This document shows, piece after piece, positions 41,763 to 51,400 of a stretch of DNA of 64,000 bases (position 1 is its first letter; each line of letters begins with the position of its first letter). The stretch spans positions 2,048,876-2,112,875 of the forward strand of contig NZ_LT828648.1 in NCBI RefSeq assembly GCF_900169565.1. The letters run 5' to 3'. A program made the position numbers and the translations under genes. The notes below the pieces were generated by a model that did no database searches, had not been told where the DNA came from, and worked only from the letters and a program-made list of their open reading frames with translations. This DNA comes from Nitrospira japonica. Lineage in GTDB: Bacteria > Nitrospirota > Nitrospiria > Nitrospirales > Nitrospiraceae.

Positions 41763-43940
41763 ATGACCAATACGCCAAACGCACACTCGCCTCATGCTCC
41801 GGAAGAAACCATTGCGGATCTCGATCGTGCGAGCCTCTTCTTGAATCGTGAGCTAAGTTGGCTTCAATTCAATCTCCGCGTTCTTGAAGAAGCTGAGAAT
41901 ACAAGCAGTCCGTTATTGGAGCGTGTAAAGTTCTTTACAATCTTTGCATCGAATTTGGATGAATTCTTCATGACCAGGGTCTCTGCCTTGCACCGTCAAA
42001 TCGCAGCCGGCGTGACGGATCTTCCGCCAGATGGGATGACGCCCTCGGAACAAATGATGGCAATTTGTCGTGAGGTCACAAGTCAGCTCCGACGACATCA
42101 GGCCTGCTGGCATCAGGATCTGTGCCCGAAGTTATCCAGTGCTGGGATACACGTACTGCCCAGCAAGAGCCTCTCCGAGGCGGAGCGTCTGGGCCTCAGG
42201 GACTCCTTCCGTACGGAAATATTCCCCGTTCTGACACCCCTGGCCATCGACCCCACCCACCCGTTTCCACACGTGTCAAATCTCAGTTTCAATCTGGCGG
42301 TGATCGTCAGGGACCCCGAACGAGGGGAGTGTTTTGCGCGTGTGAAGTTGCCGAGCGGCGTCAAGCGCCTCATCCCAGTTCCTGAGCCGTCGCCAGAATC
42401 CCGCGACCCGGCGGTGCCTGGAATTGTTCTGAGGAATTTGCGTTTTGTTTGGCTCGAGGACGTCGTCGCAGACAACTTGGATCTGCTCTTCCCAGGATTG
42501 GAAATCGTGGCTTCCTATGCATTCAGGGTCACCCGGGATGCGGATTTAACGATCAAGGAGAGCGAAGCCGCCGATCTTCTCACGACGGTTGAACAACAAC
42601 TTGACCTGCGGGAATTCGGTTCCGTCATTAAACTGGAACTCGACGAAGAAATGCCGAGTGCTATTGCGGACGTGCTCATCGCCAATCTTCAGTTGCCGCC
42701 GCATTTGGTGTATTCCGGAATGCGCCCGATCGGTGTGGCTGGAATTGCGGAGCTCATGGCGCTCGACCGTCCGGATCTCAAGGATGCATTCCATGTCCCT
42801 GCCGTCCCCCAGCTGTTCGCCCAATCGGGCGGCATGTTGGCGACGATCCGCCAACAGGACGTCCTGTTGTTCCATCCCTACGACAGCTTTGTTCCGGTGG
42901 TGGACTTCATCCGCGAGGCTGCGAATGACCCGGCCGTTCTTGCCATCAAACAGACGTTGTATCGGGTCGGCGCGAAATCCCCCGTCGTGGATGCACTGAT
43001 GGAAGCCCGGATGAACGGCAAGCAAGTCGCCGTCCTGGTCGAGCTGAAAGCGAGATTCGACGAAGAAAGCAACATCGAGTGGGCTCGAAGACTCGAAGAC
43101 GAGGGTGTCCATGTCGTGTATGGCGTGCGCGGTTTGAAAACCCACGCCAAAATGTGTCTCGTGATACGCCGGGAAGCGGAAGGGATACGGCGATACGTTC
43201 ATCTGGCCACCGGCAATTACAATATCGTGTCCAGTCGCATTTACACGGACGTGAGTTATTTGACCTCGGATCCCGTGATCTGCAATGACGTCTCCGACCT
43301 GTTCAATGCCCTGACGGGATACTCTCGCAAACAATCGTATGAGAAATTGCTCGTCGCCCCCAAGCTCTTACGACAGGAAGTGATTGAGCGAATCAACCGG
43401 GAAATCGCCCACCAACGCGCCGGCCGTGAGGGCTACCTTGCCTTCAAGATGAATGCCTTGGTCGACAAGGCCTGCATACAAGCGCTGTACCGAGCCTCGC
43501 AAGCCGGAGTGAGGATCGACTTGCAGGTCCGGGGCATCTGCTGTTTGCGACCCGGGGTCAAAGGATTGAGCGACACGATTCGAGTGATATCCGTCGTCGG
43601 GAGGTTTTTGGAGCACGCGCGAGTCTATTATTTCAAGAACGGCGGGCAAGAAGAAGTGTTCGTGGGAAGTGCGGATCTCATGCCCCGCAATCTTGACCAG
43701 AGGGTGGAGGTTCTGTTTCCGGTTGCAAACCCGCTTTGGCGGGACGTCCTCGTCAATGAAATTATTGGCGTCGGCATTCGAGACAACGTTCAAGCCAGGC
43801 AGTTGTCTCCGGATGGGACGTACAAACGCCTCCATCCGTCCGACGGAGAACCCGCGATCCATTCTCAGGAATGGTTTGTGACCCATTGGAAGTCCCGGCG
43901 GCTGCCGGATGGTGTAATCATGCCGGCCATTTCATCCTGA
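41763..43940 (+). CDS. ppk1: Polyphosphate kinase 1
   Basis: Reversibly polymerises the gamma-phosphate of ATP into polyphosphate. The 725-residue protein is full length. It shows FLNRELSWLQFNLRVLEEA at the N-terminus, FASNLDEFFMTRV near residue 60, ATP-site blocks such as KQTLYRVG near 400, and the phosphohistidine segment GLKTHAKMCLVIRRE near 455 with YVHLATGNYN. C-terminal HKD-like motifs continue to SADLMPRNLDQRVEVLFPV near 640. It is immediately followed (no gap) by the CorA-like gene. Confidence 0.96.
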   Translation: MTNTPNAHSPHAPEETIADLDRASLFLNRELSWLQFNLRVLEEAENTSSPLLERVKFFTIFASNLDEFFMTRVSALHRQIAAGVTDLPPDGMTPSEQMMAICREVTSQLRRHQACWHQDLCPKLSSAGIHVLPSKSLSEAERLGLRDSFRTEIFPVLTPLAIDPTHPFPHVSNLSFNLAVIVRDPERGECFARVKLPSGVKRLIPVPEPSPESRDPAVPGIVLRNLRFVWLEDVVADNLDLLFPGLEIVASYAFRVTRDADLTIKESEAADLLTTVEQQLDLREFGSVIKLELDEEMPSAIADVLIANLQLPPHLVYSGMRPIGVAGIAELMALDRPDLKDAFHVPAVPQLFAQSGGMLATIRQQDVLLFHPYDSFVPVVDFIREAANDPAVLAIKQTLYRVGAKSPVVDALMEARMNGKQVAVLVELKARFDEESNIEWARRLEDEGVHVVYGVRGLKTHAKMCLVIRREAEGIRRYVHLATGNYNIVSSRIYTDVSYLTSDPVICNDVSDLFNALTGYSRKQSYEKLLVAPKLLRQEVIERINREIAHQRAGREGYLAFKMNALVDKACIQALYRASQAGVRIDLQVRGICCLRPGVKGLSDTIRVISVVGRFLEHARVYYFKNGGQEEVFVGSADLMPRNLDQRVEVLFPVANPLWRDVLVNEIIGVGIRDNVQARQLSPDGTYKRLHPSDGEPAIHSQEWFVTHWKSRRLPDGVIMPAISS

Positions 43941-45626
43941 ATGATGACGCGTGCCATGTCTGATCCGGGCGTTCTTCCCGCTGAGAAGCTTGTCAGGCAC
44001 TTCCGGCAAATTCTTCTGTGGCCGTTGCAGCTCATGCCAATCCGTGAGGACGCGTCGATTCAGAAACACTGGGAGCGGCTCCAAGTGCCGGACCGCGACA
44101 ACCCGTGGCGGGAGTTGCAGGACGAGTTCACGGGCGATCCAAAGCAATTTCAGGAGCGGCACTATAGTGAGTTCGTGACATTTCTCCCGTTTGTGCAGCG
44201 ATTTCTGTATGGAGAAGGCAAAGGATCCGGCACGGACATTCTCCAAGAATCATCTCTTCGCGTGTTCAGACGGAATGATATTGCCGGAGTGCGGATAGCC
44301 TGCCCTGCCCCCGGCAGCAAAGCGATAGTGCTGACCGTCGCTCATGTGGATCTATATTTCTTCTACGACATCGACGTGGCCATTTTGGTCGTTGAAGTGT
44401 GTGGAGACGACCTCGCGCTTCCATTGGTCCAAAATGTCCTGTTCCGTTTTGGCCGCTGCTATCCCACGTACTGGGACACGGATGGACATGGAGGGCACTG
44501 TCCCCAAAGCGTTGAATGGTTGTCTATCGAAGGAAAAGTCTTGGCAAGATCCGACTACGAGAATCGAGACAAATATCTGTCGTTTGTCTGTCAGTACCGT
44601 TCACCGTGCATGGCCTCTCATTGGGAATACGTGCTTGAACCCTTGGTACTCCACCATTCGGGCAAGAAGGGGCTGATCCGCTATCGGCAGATCGAATACC
44701 ATCTCATGCCGCTCATGGCGTATCTCGTCATGGACGATGCAAAGTCACTGACGCGCCAGGAATTCATACAGTTGGGACTCGCGGCCGCCCCGGCCTCGTC
44801 GGAATCACCCCTCTATTTCGATCGCCACCTTGGGGATTTCGAATCGCGCTTCTGTTATGACCGGTTTTGGAACGGACAGGAGCAGGAATGCGCCGGGACT
44901 CGTTTCATGTGTACAGGACGCGTGTTTACGATGGTTGGAGATCGAAATCCCAGCGCAATCGGTCGCAAGACAGATCTGGAGCAATTCAGACATGAATATT
45001 TCCTTCTCTTCCTGATTTCCCATTTTCATAGGGCGGCGTTGCTGATGCTGCAGGATCGGCTGGTCGACGTCACGAATCGTCTGGATGTTTCCAGTGTACA
45101 GTCGCTCCGGTCGTTCCGGCGGACTATTCGCCAAATGTTGGGCGTCTTTCTTCGTTTCACTCAGCGCTATTGGTTCCATGAGGTCTCCGATCACAGCCAA
45201 GCGAAAGACCTCTTTCGCATGATCAGCCAACACCTCAACACGCCGCGGCTCTATGACGAAGTGCGGACCGCCATTGAAGATACGAATCAGTACCTGGACA
45301 GCGATGCCTTGCGCAGACAGGGAGAGACGATGGTGCGGCTGACCGTTGTGGCGACGGTCGGTCTGATCGGCGTATCGACGACGGGGTTCTTGGGCATGAA
45401 TTTGTTTGCATTGGCTGAATCTTCAGCCATGACACGGGTATTCGTGTTTCTCGTCGTCCTTGTTACTGTGTTCGTCGTCACGTTCTATACGGTACTGAAA
45501 TCCAGCCGTCTCGCCGACTTTCTGGAATCCCTGGCTGACGAGCGCCAGTCATCACGAGGAAAGCTAGCGGCCTTTACCAATGTGTGGAAGGGGAAACGAG
45601 AGAAGGCGAATCCCTTCGCTCGTTGA
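43941..45626 (+). CDS. CorA-like membrane protein with GMN motif, directly behind ppk1
   Basis: The 561-residue protein starts at the base after the ppk1 stop (ATG 43941 or 43944). The first about 450 residues are soluble. The last about 110 hold a long helix, then two TM helices near 470-520 with the loop motif GFLGMNLFALA, containing the Gly-Met-Asn of CorA divalent-cation channels. The N-terminal domain does not look like classical CorA and is about 200 residues longer than usual. Polyphosphate binds Mg2+, so a linked metal-transport or sensing role is plausible but unproven. Confidence 0.65.
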   Translation: MMTRAMSDPGVLPAEKLVRHFRQILLWPLQLMPIREDASIQKHWERLQVPDRDNPWRELQDEFTGDPKQFQERHYSEFVTFLPFVQRFLYGEGKGSGTDILQESSLRVFRRNDIAGVRIACPAPGSKAIVLTVAHVDLYFFYDIDVAILVVEVCGDDLALPLVQNVLFRFGRCYPTYWDTDGHGGHCPQSVEWLSIEGKVLARSDYENRDKYLSFVCQYRSPCMASHWEYVLEPLVLHHSGKKGLIRYRQIEYHLMPLMAYLVMDDAKSLTRQEFIQLGLAAAPASSESPLYFDRHLGDFESRFCYDRFWNGQEQECAGTRFMCTGRVFTMVGDRNPSAIGRKTDLEQFRHEYFLLFLISHFHRAALLMLQDRLVDVTNRLDVSSVQSLRSFRRTIRQMLGVFLRFTQRYWFHEVSDHSQAKDLFRMISQHLNTPRLYDEVRTAIEDTNQYLDSDALRRQGETMVRLTVVATVGLIGVSTTGFLGMNLFALAESSAMTRVFVFLVVLVTVFVVTFYTVLKSSRLADFLESLADERQSSRGKLAAFTNVWKGKREKANPFAR

Positions 45627-45881
45627 GGTCGCCGCCTCTGCATGCGCGGCCATAGCCGTCGAGACGAGAGGGGATTCTTTCTCATCCTCGCATGGTCATT
45701 GGCGCTGTAGCCGTCCTCCCTTGCCTTTCCATGTTCCCGTCGTCGCACATCCCAAGCTGACACCTCCACATAAGTCAGCGTGGGACAACGCATTGGCTCT
45801 CAGGACAACCCGGCCTCTCACTCTCTCCTTCATATGCGTCTCGCGTGGGTCCATGCCGGCATCTCCATCCGATGCCTGCGA

Positions 45882-46337
45882 ATGATGACGTTCTATGGAG
45901 CACTTCTGGGATACCTGTGCAGTCAAACTCATCTTCTATCGGCCGCATGTGCAGAGGAAACGGAACATGAACCCGCCAACAGCCGGACGCCTGCACAAGA
46001 GGGCATCAGAAAGTACCGGGAGTTGGAATCCGTTGTCGACGGACCAATTCTTCTTAGCGCTGTCGACATCGATCCTGCCGGGCAGTTTCACGGCCAGTAC
46101 TTTGTGTTTGGCAAGGTTGGCCATCAAGCGTTTGGCGAGACACTCACGACTTATCCCGCCGATTCCTCTGTCTATCTTCGTGCGACGCCTTCACCACTTC
46201 AAGGTATTCAACTACGACAATTGTGCCATGTAATGGGTGAGTCTCGCATGACGCTGCGCGAGACATTCGGTCATGGTTTTAGCCGCTACGACGAACCGGT
46301 AGGATCAAAACCAACGCGGCGAGGAGTACGCTCGTGA
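45882..46337 (+). CDS. Probable secreted hypothetical protein
   Basis: Protein of 151 residues from ATG 45882; the frame is open from GTG 45780. An N-terminal hydrophobic stretch (TFYGALLGYLC...LLSAACA) looks like a signal peptide ending before EETEHEP. The mature part has VDIDPAGQFHGQYFVFG and a C-terminal LRQLCHVMG. No family recognised. Its last 59 bp overlap the convergent gene at 46279. The C-terminal part is related to the fragment near 38104-38235. Confidence 0.5.
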   Translation: MMTFYGALLGYLCSQTHLLSAACAEETEHEPANSRTPAQEGIRKYRELESVVDGPILLSAVDIDPAGQFHGQYFVFGKVGHQAFGETLTTYPADSSVYLRATPSPLQGIQLRQLCHVMGESRMTLRETFGHGFSRYDEPVGSKPTRRGVRS

Positions 46338-46947
46338 CCATGAACTCCATGGTCGCGATGCGGAGCGAGACATCCGCCTCTTTGCGAACTTCACCGGCGA
46401 TCTCTGCCACCACTTCGAGCAGACGATCGAGTTCCAGTGTGACGCCGATAAGCTTTCTTCCCGCATCTTTTGCGGCATGTTCCTCGGCGGCCTTCCTGAG
46501 GCGGCTGGCTTCATTCGCCGACTTGGCTTCCCAGCGATTCTTTAATAGTTCGATGGTGTAATGCGAGGAATCAATGTAGGCGGTCAGTCGCTGTTGTACG
46601 TTCTTCAGTTCCTCAAGCTCACGCGCATCCATGTTCTTGCCGGGCGAGGCGTCATTTGTTGCGTCGACGAATCGTTGTATGGCCTTGTCGATTCTGGAGT
46701 GAACGTTCGGCAACGACGCCGCAATCCGTACGAAGTCGGCTTTGGTTTCGGCTTCGATCGCCCGTAGAACCGTCGTACGATATCGAATCAACTCTCCATT
46801 GACGTGTCCTAAATCCGCGGCGGCCATCGTATACTCCGCATATATGGTGCGTAGATCCTGGTCCACGTGGGACAAGGTCTGAGAACCAATCCATCCACAC
46901 CCTATGATCACGATGCTGAAAAGGCAGGAGGTCCAGCCGATTCTCAA
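46279..46947 (-). CDS. Stand-alone four-helix-bundle (4HB_MCP-like) membrane sensor module
   Basis: Protein of 222 residues starting at TTG 46947 behind GGAGG-TAACG (ATG 46968 lacks a proper site). TM1 (SCLFSIVIIGCGWIG) is near residues 7-22. It is followed by about 155 residues of heptad-rich helices typical of the 4HB_MCP/TarH extracytoplasmic sensor domain. TM2 (TSVLLAALVLILPV) is near the very end, and the protein stops after PVRRSG. No HAMP, kinase or methyl-accepting part follows. It is either a truncated receptor or a periplasmic sensor that works with another protein. It lies just past the nxrB terminator. Confidence 0.65.
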   Translation of the reverse strand: MRIGWTSCLFSIVIIGCGWIGSQTLSHVDQDLRTIYAEYTMAAADLGHVNGELIRYRTTVLRAIEAETKADFVRIAASLPNVHSRIDKAIQRFVDATNDASPGKNMDARELEELKNVQQRLTAYIDSSHYTIELLKNRWEAKSANEASRLRKAAEEHAAKDAGRKLIGVTLELDRLLEVVAEIAGEVRKEADVSLRIATMEFMVTSVLLAALVLILPVRRSG

Positions 46948-46971
46948 CGTTACCTCCAGTGCATGCACAAA

Positions 46972-47001
46972 GGGCAGGAAACTCGTTCGAGCCTCCTGCC
47001 C
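46972..47001 (-). terminator. Terminator of the nxrA-nxrB operon
   Basis: GGGCAGGA (46972-46979) pairs with TCCTGCCC (46994-47001), and an inner CTCG/CGAG adds four pairs. On the minus strand the stem is followed by TTTGTG. It starts 85 bp after the nxrB stop. Confidence 0.7.
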
Positions 47002-47086
47002 CTCATGTACTCATGTCGACGAAGACATCGGCGCCGGGGCGAGACGACAGATCTCTCTCCCCAGGCCCACGCTTCTGGTAAGCCTC

Positions 47087-48376
47087 TTACAGCCAGTTCA
47101 CCCGTTCCGCGGGTCTGATGTAGATCGGCTCTTCGACCTGAATGCGCGCCACTTCCTTCCCCGACTTGTTGAAGCCCAGCACGGTATCGTTGTACATCTC
47201 GAACCGCTTCCCGTGAATCTGGGTCTCAAACACCTTCGGGCCCGGAATGACGTCATACCGGAAGACGATCTGCTGACTGGCGCGCCACAGCTGCAGCACC
47301 GCCAACAACTCCCGGCTCGGCACCAGATACTTCTCAATGGCATTGTCCACGCCCGGACCGAACATCTGCCGGGCATAGCCCCGCGGGCTGTGCCGCGGCG
47401 GAATGTAATAGCCATTGGGCTCCGTGCCCCACTGCGGATACAGAGGCAACGCCACCTGCTCCACCCGAATGGTGTAGTACAGGGGGTGCCACCGGTCCTC
47501 CGCCCACAGGCCGTCCTCGCCGATGCGCACCAGGCTCTGCATGCGGATCTTCCCCACGCACGCCGCCATACAGCGCGTTTCCATCGGCTCGCCGCCCGTC
47601 AGCGGATCCTTCCCCTCGATCCGCGGATAGCACGCAATGCACTTCTCCGACACCCGGGTCGTCCCCCGGTACATCGGCTTCTTGAACGGGCACTGCTCCA
47701 CGCACTTCTTGTACCCGCGGCAGCGGTTCTGGTCGATCAACACAATGCCGTCTTCCGGCCGTTTATAGATCGCCTTGCGCGGGCAGGCGGCCAAACAGCC
47801 CGGATACGTGCAGTGGTTGCAGATCCGTTGCAGGTAGAAGAAGAACGTCTCATGCTCCGGCAGCGAGCTGCCGGACAGCCGCCACGGTTCATCGCGCGAG
47901 AACCCCGACCGATCGATCCCCTCCACCAAGGAGCGCATCGACGTGGCCGTGTCCTCGTAGATGTTCACGAAGCGCCATTCCTGGTCCGTCGGAATGTACC
48001 CGATCGCCGCCTGGCCCACCTTGGCCCCCGCGTCGAAAATGGTCATCCCTTCGAACACCCCGTAGGGCGCATGGTGCTTGCGGCCCACCCGCACGTTCCA
48101 CACCTGCCCCCCCGGGTTCACTTGCTCGATCAACTGCGTGATCTTCACGTCGTAGAACTGGGGATACCCGCCGTACGGCTTCGTCTCCACGTTGTTCCAC
48201 CACATGTATTCCTGGCCCTTCGAAAACAGCCAGGTCGACTTGTCCGCCATCGAACACGTCTGACACGCCAAACACCGGTTGATATTGAACACAAAGGCAA
48301 ACTGCCACTTCGGATGCCGCTCCTCATACGGATACAGCATCTTCCGTCCCAGTTGCCAGTTATAGACTTCTGGCAT
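47087..48376 (-). CDS. nxrB: Nitrite oxidoreductase beta subunit
   Basis: Electron-transfer subunit carrying four Fe-S clusters that moves electrons from NxrA toward the membrane chain. The 429-residue protein has CLACQTC at residues 35-41, CNHCTYPGCLAACP near 186-199, CRGYKKCVEQCP near 220 and CIACYP...CMAAC near 245-270. These match the NarH/DMSO-reductase beta layout. It has no signal peptide, so export with the Tat-signal-bearing alpha subunit is expected. ATG 48376 follows AAGGAGGATTCACA, a strong ribosome site, 78 bp after nxrA. Sequence and length match Nitrospira NxrB, widely used as a marker gene. Confidence 0.97.
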   Translation of the reverse strand: MPEVYNWQLGRKMLYPYEERHPKWQFAFVFNINRCLACQTCSMADKSTWLFSKGQEYMWWNNVETKPYGGYPQFYDVKITQLIEQVNPGGQVWNVRVGRKHHAPYGVFEGMTIFDAGAKVGQAAIGYIPTDQEWRFVNIYEDTATSMRSLVEGIDRSGFSRDEPWRLSGSSLPEHETFFFYLQRICNHCTYPGCLAACPRKAIYKRPEDGIVLIDQNRCRGYKKCVEQCPFKKPMYRGTTRVSEKCIACYPRIEGKDPLTGGEPMETRCMAACVGKIRMQSLVRIGEDGLWAEDRWHPLYYTIRVEQVALPLYPQWGTEPNGYYIPPRHSPRGYARQMFGPGVDNAIEKYLVPSRELLAVLQLWRASQQIVFRYDVIPGPKVFETQIHGKRFEMYNDTVLGFNKSGKEVARIQVEEPIYIRPAERVNWL

Positions 48377-48454
48377 TGTGAATCCTCCTTCTCATGATCA
48401 GTTGGTTACGTGGTCTCATAGGGCATCGCAGCTCAAGCTGCAAGTCCAGTTGCC

Positions 48455-51400
48455 TTACACCTTGATCTTGATGTGCTCACCTTTGAGCCACTTGATCATG
48501 AACTCGTTCTCCTGTCCCGGGGTAAAGCCGGTGCGCACCGGTTCCCACGGGCCGCGCGCTCCGATGCCGCCGTCTTCCGCCTTGGTGATGCGGATCAAGC
48601 ATTCCTTCGGCACCGTGTTGACCGCGTGGTGGTCGATTTCGAACCCCCACTTCCATTTCAACCCGTTGGCGTGTTTGCCCGGGAGCGAGTCGGTCTGGTG
48701 CATCGGCATCAGCCACGACCGGGTAAAGGACTGTTGGGCCCCGTACCGGAAGTTGGACTGATAGCCGGTGTCCACCGCGATGGCTCGGCCGTCCGGCCGG
48801 GTCTCGTGGCCCTTCACCGACTTCGCCGTCGACACGTACGGGGCGTGCTTCGCCATCGTCACGTGGTACGGATAGGCGGGGTTGTACTTCGCCCGGATCA
48901 TCAGACGGGCGACTTTATAGTAGGGGTCACTCGGCTTCCAGCCACGATAGGGCCGGTCCACCGGGTTGCCGTCCACATAGACGTAGTCGCCGTCGTTGAT
49001 GCCGCGGTCTTTGGCCGCCTGCGGGTTGATGTGCAACTGGTGCTCGCCGACGCCCGGCGTCCGTTTGTCCATGCGGTACGGATCGCCGAAGTTCGACTCG
49101 TAAATCTGCACCCAGTCGTTCACCGACCACTGGCTGTGCACCCGGTGCCGGGTCTTGGGCGTCACGCAGTAGAACTGGTAGCCCTTCTCCCACAACGGGT
49201 TGCTGTGCCGCTTGATCTCCGACCACGGCAGCTTGATGTTGCGCACCGTCTTGTCGTCATGGTGCTGCGCCGTGATCGGAATGCCGTAGTCGTCAGGCCG
49301 GCAATAGGGATTGCTGGTCATGATGGCGTTTGGCAGATACGGAGTCGCCTCCGTTCCCTCTCTGTGGGAAATGAAGTTTTCCCCGTACTCGATCGCCTCC
49401 GGTTCGGTTCGATAAGTTTCGAACCGCCCGGTACGCGTCCACATCGGCTTCGATTCGTTCGTCTCTTCCCAGAATGGCACGCGGGGATAGGTCCGCACCA
49501 TCACCATCCAGCCCTTTTCCGACTTCAGCATGGTGTCCGCACTGTAGCCGTAGAAGGTCGCCGACGCATCGAGCAACCGCTGCACATAGACGTCCACGCG
49601 ATTCATATAGACCATCGCGAAGTAGTCCCGCATGCGTTTGTCACCGGTTATCTCCGATAACTTGGCCGCGACCCCGGCAAAGGTATCCAGGTCGTTGCGG
49701 GTGTCGTACAGCGGCCGGATGCCGCCCTTCCAGACCTGTACCCACGGATTCGACACCGTGACGGTCATCTCCGGATAGGTGAATTCCATCCAGGAGTTGC
49801 AGGCAAACGCGATGTCGTTGTGGTTGACGTCCGAGGTCATCTCGATGTCCTGCGTGATCAGGGTCTCGATGCTCGGATCCACATTGCGCACCATGTCATA
49901 GTGGTGCTTGGCGTTGTTGAGCACGTTTACGTTGGTCACCCAGCGGAACTTGCTCGGCGTTGGCATGTGCGTCTTACCCGTGAACACCTTGCGTCCGTAC
50001 TTCGGCGTATTGACGATCAGGGCGGTGTCGCCGTGGTTCCAGTAGCCGACCTCCTCGCCGTAGTAGTAGGACTTCGTCTTGATCTCCTTCCCGTGTGCGT
50101 TCGGATCGAGCGTGATGTTGAACGGATCCTCGCCCGTATGCACCGCCAGGCCGGCGCCCGACCAGGGTGTGGCAACCCAAGTTCCGGCTTTATAGTTACC
50201 GGCCCAGGTATGCTGTCCCGTGCCGAACTTGCCGACGTTGCCGGTGATGATCAGCACCATCGCGGCGCCTCGCGAGTTGACGGTCATGTGGAAGTAATGA
50301 TTGGTGCCTTCGCCGTTGTGGATCGCGGCGGGCTTGACCGTGCCCGAGTCCCGCGCCCAGCGGACCAGGAGGTCCTTCGGAGTCCGGCAGATTTGATGGA
50401 CCGTATCCAGGTCATAATCCTGGAAATGGACCAGGTACAACTGCCAAACCGGCATGACGTCAATTTCACGGCCGTTCAACAGCTTGATCCGATAGGTGCC
50501 GGTCAACGCTGCATCAATGCCGCTGTTCGAATAGTGCCATCCTACTTGCTCGCGATGGAGCGGTACCGCCTGCTTCTTGTTGAGATCCCAGACCATCATG
50601 CCGCCCAAGCGCTCGACTTGTTCCGGTTTCAAGGTTTGAACCCGACCCGAGTAGCTCTTGGAGAAGTCCGGGAACTTGTAGTCGCGGACGACGTCCCGCG
50701 GATCCACGAACTGAAGCGTGTCCGTGCGCACAAGGACCGGGGCATCGGTATACCCCTTGAGGAAGTCAATATCGTGCATGTTCTCATCGGTAATGATCTT
50801 CATCGCGCCTAAGAAGATGGCTCCGTCCGATTGGGGACGAAGGGGCATCCAATAGTCGGCCCGGTAGGCCGTCGGATTGTATTCCGGCGTGATGACCACG
50901 ATGCGACCGCCACGCTCGATGGACTCGAGCTTCCAGTGGGCTTCCGGCATCTTGTTCTCGACGAAGTTCTTGCCCCAACTCGTATTAAGTTTGGAGAAGC
51001 GCATGTCGGACAGGTCGATGTCGGACGCTTGCGCGCCGCACCACCAGGGTTGCGAGGGATTCTGGTCGCCGTGCCAGGTGTAGTTGGACCAATAGCGGCC
51101 CCCCTGAGCCTGGTCAGACGTCACCTTGCGAATCCAGGTATCCAGCAAAGCGTTGATGCCTCCGTTCATTCGTGTGTTGCCCATCTTGCCGATGATACCG
51201 AGCACGGGCATGCCGGCGCGGTGCTTGAAGCAACGCGTTCCTGCACCCTTCATCATCTCGATCATTTCCGGCGCATAGCCCTGCTCGCGCAGACGCCGCG
51301 CGCCCGCTTCGCCGCTATATCTCGTGGCGATGACAATCATCGATTTGGCGGCATAGGTAAAGGCTGTATCCCAAGACACCCGCATCATATCGTCGAGGAA

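Noticed and set aside
46904-48397. Long plus-strand frame of 497 codons opposite nxrB
   Set aside because: It is Arg/His/Pro-rich with no recognisable motif and mirrors the well-supported nxrB gene; GC-rich antisense shadow.
48473-49660. Plus-strand frame of 395 codons opposite nxrA
   Set aside because: Shadow of nxrA with typical antisense composition and no start signal.
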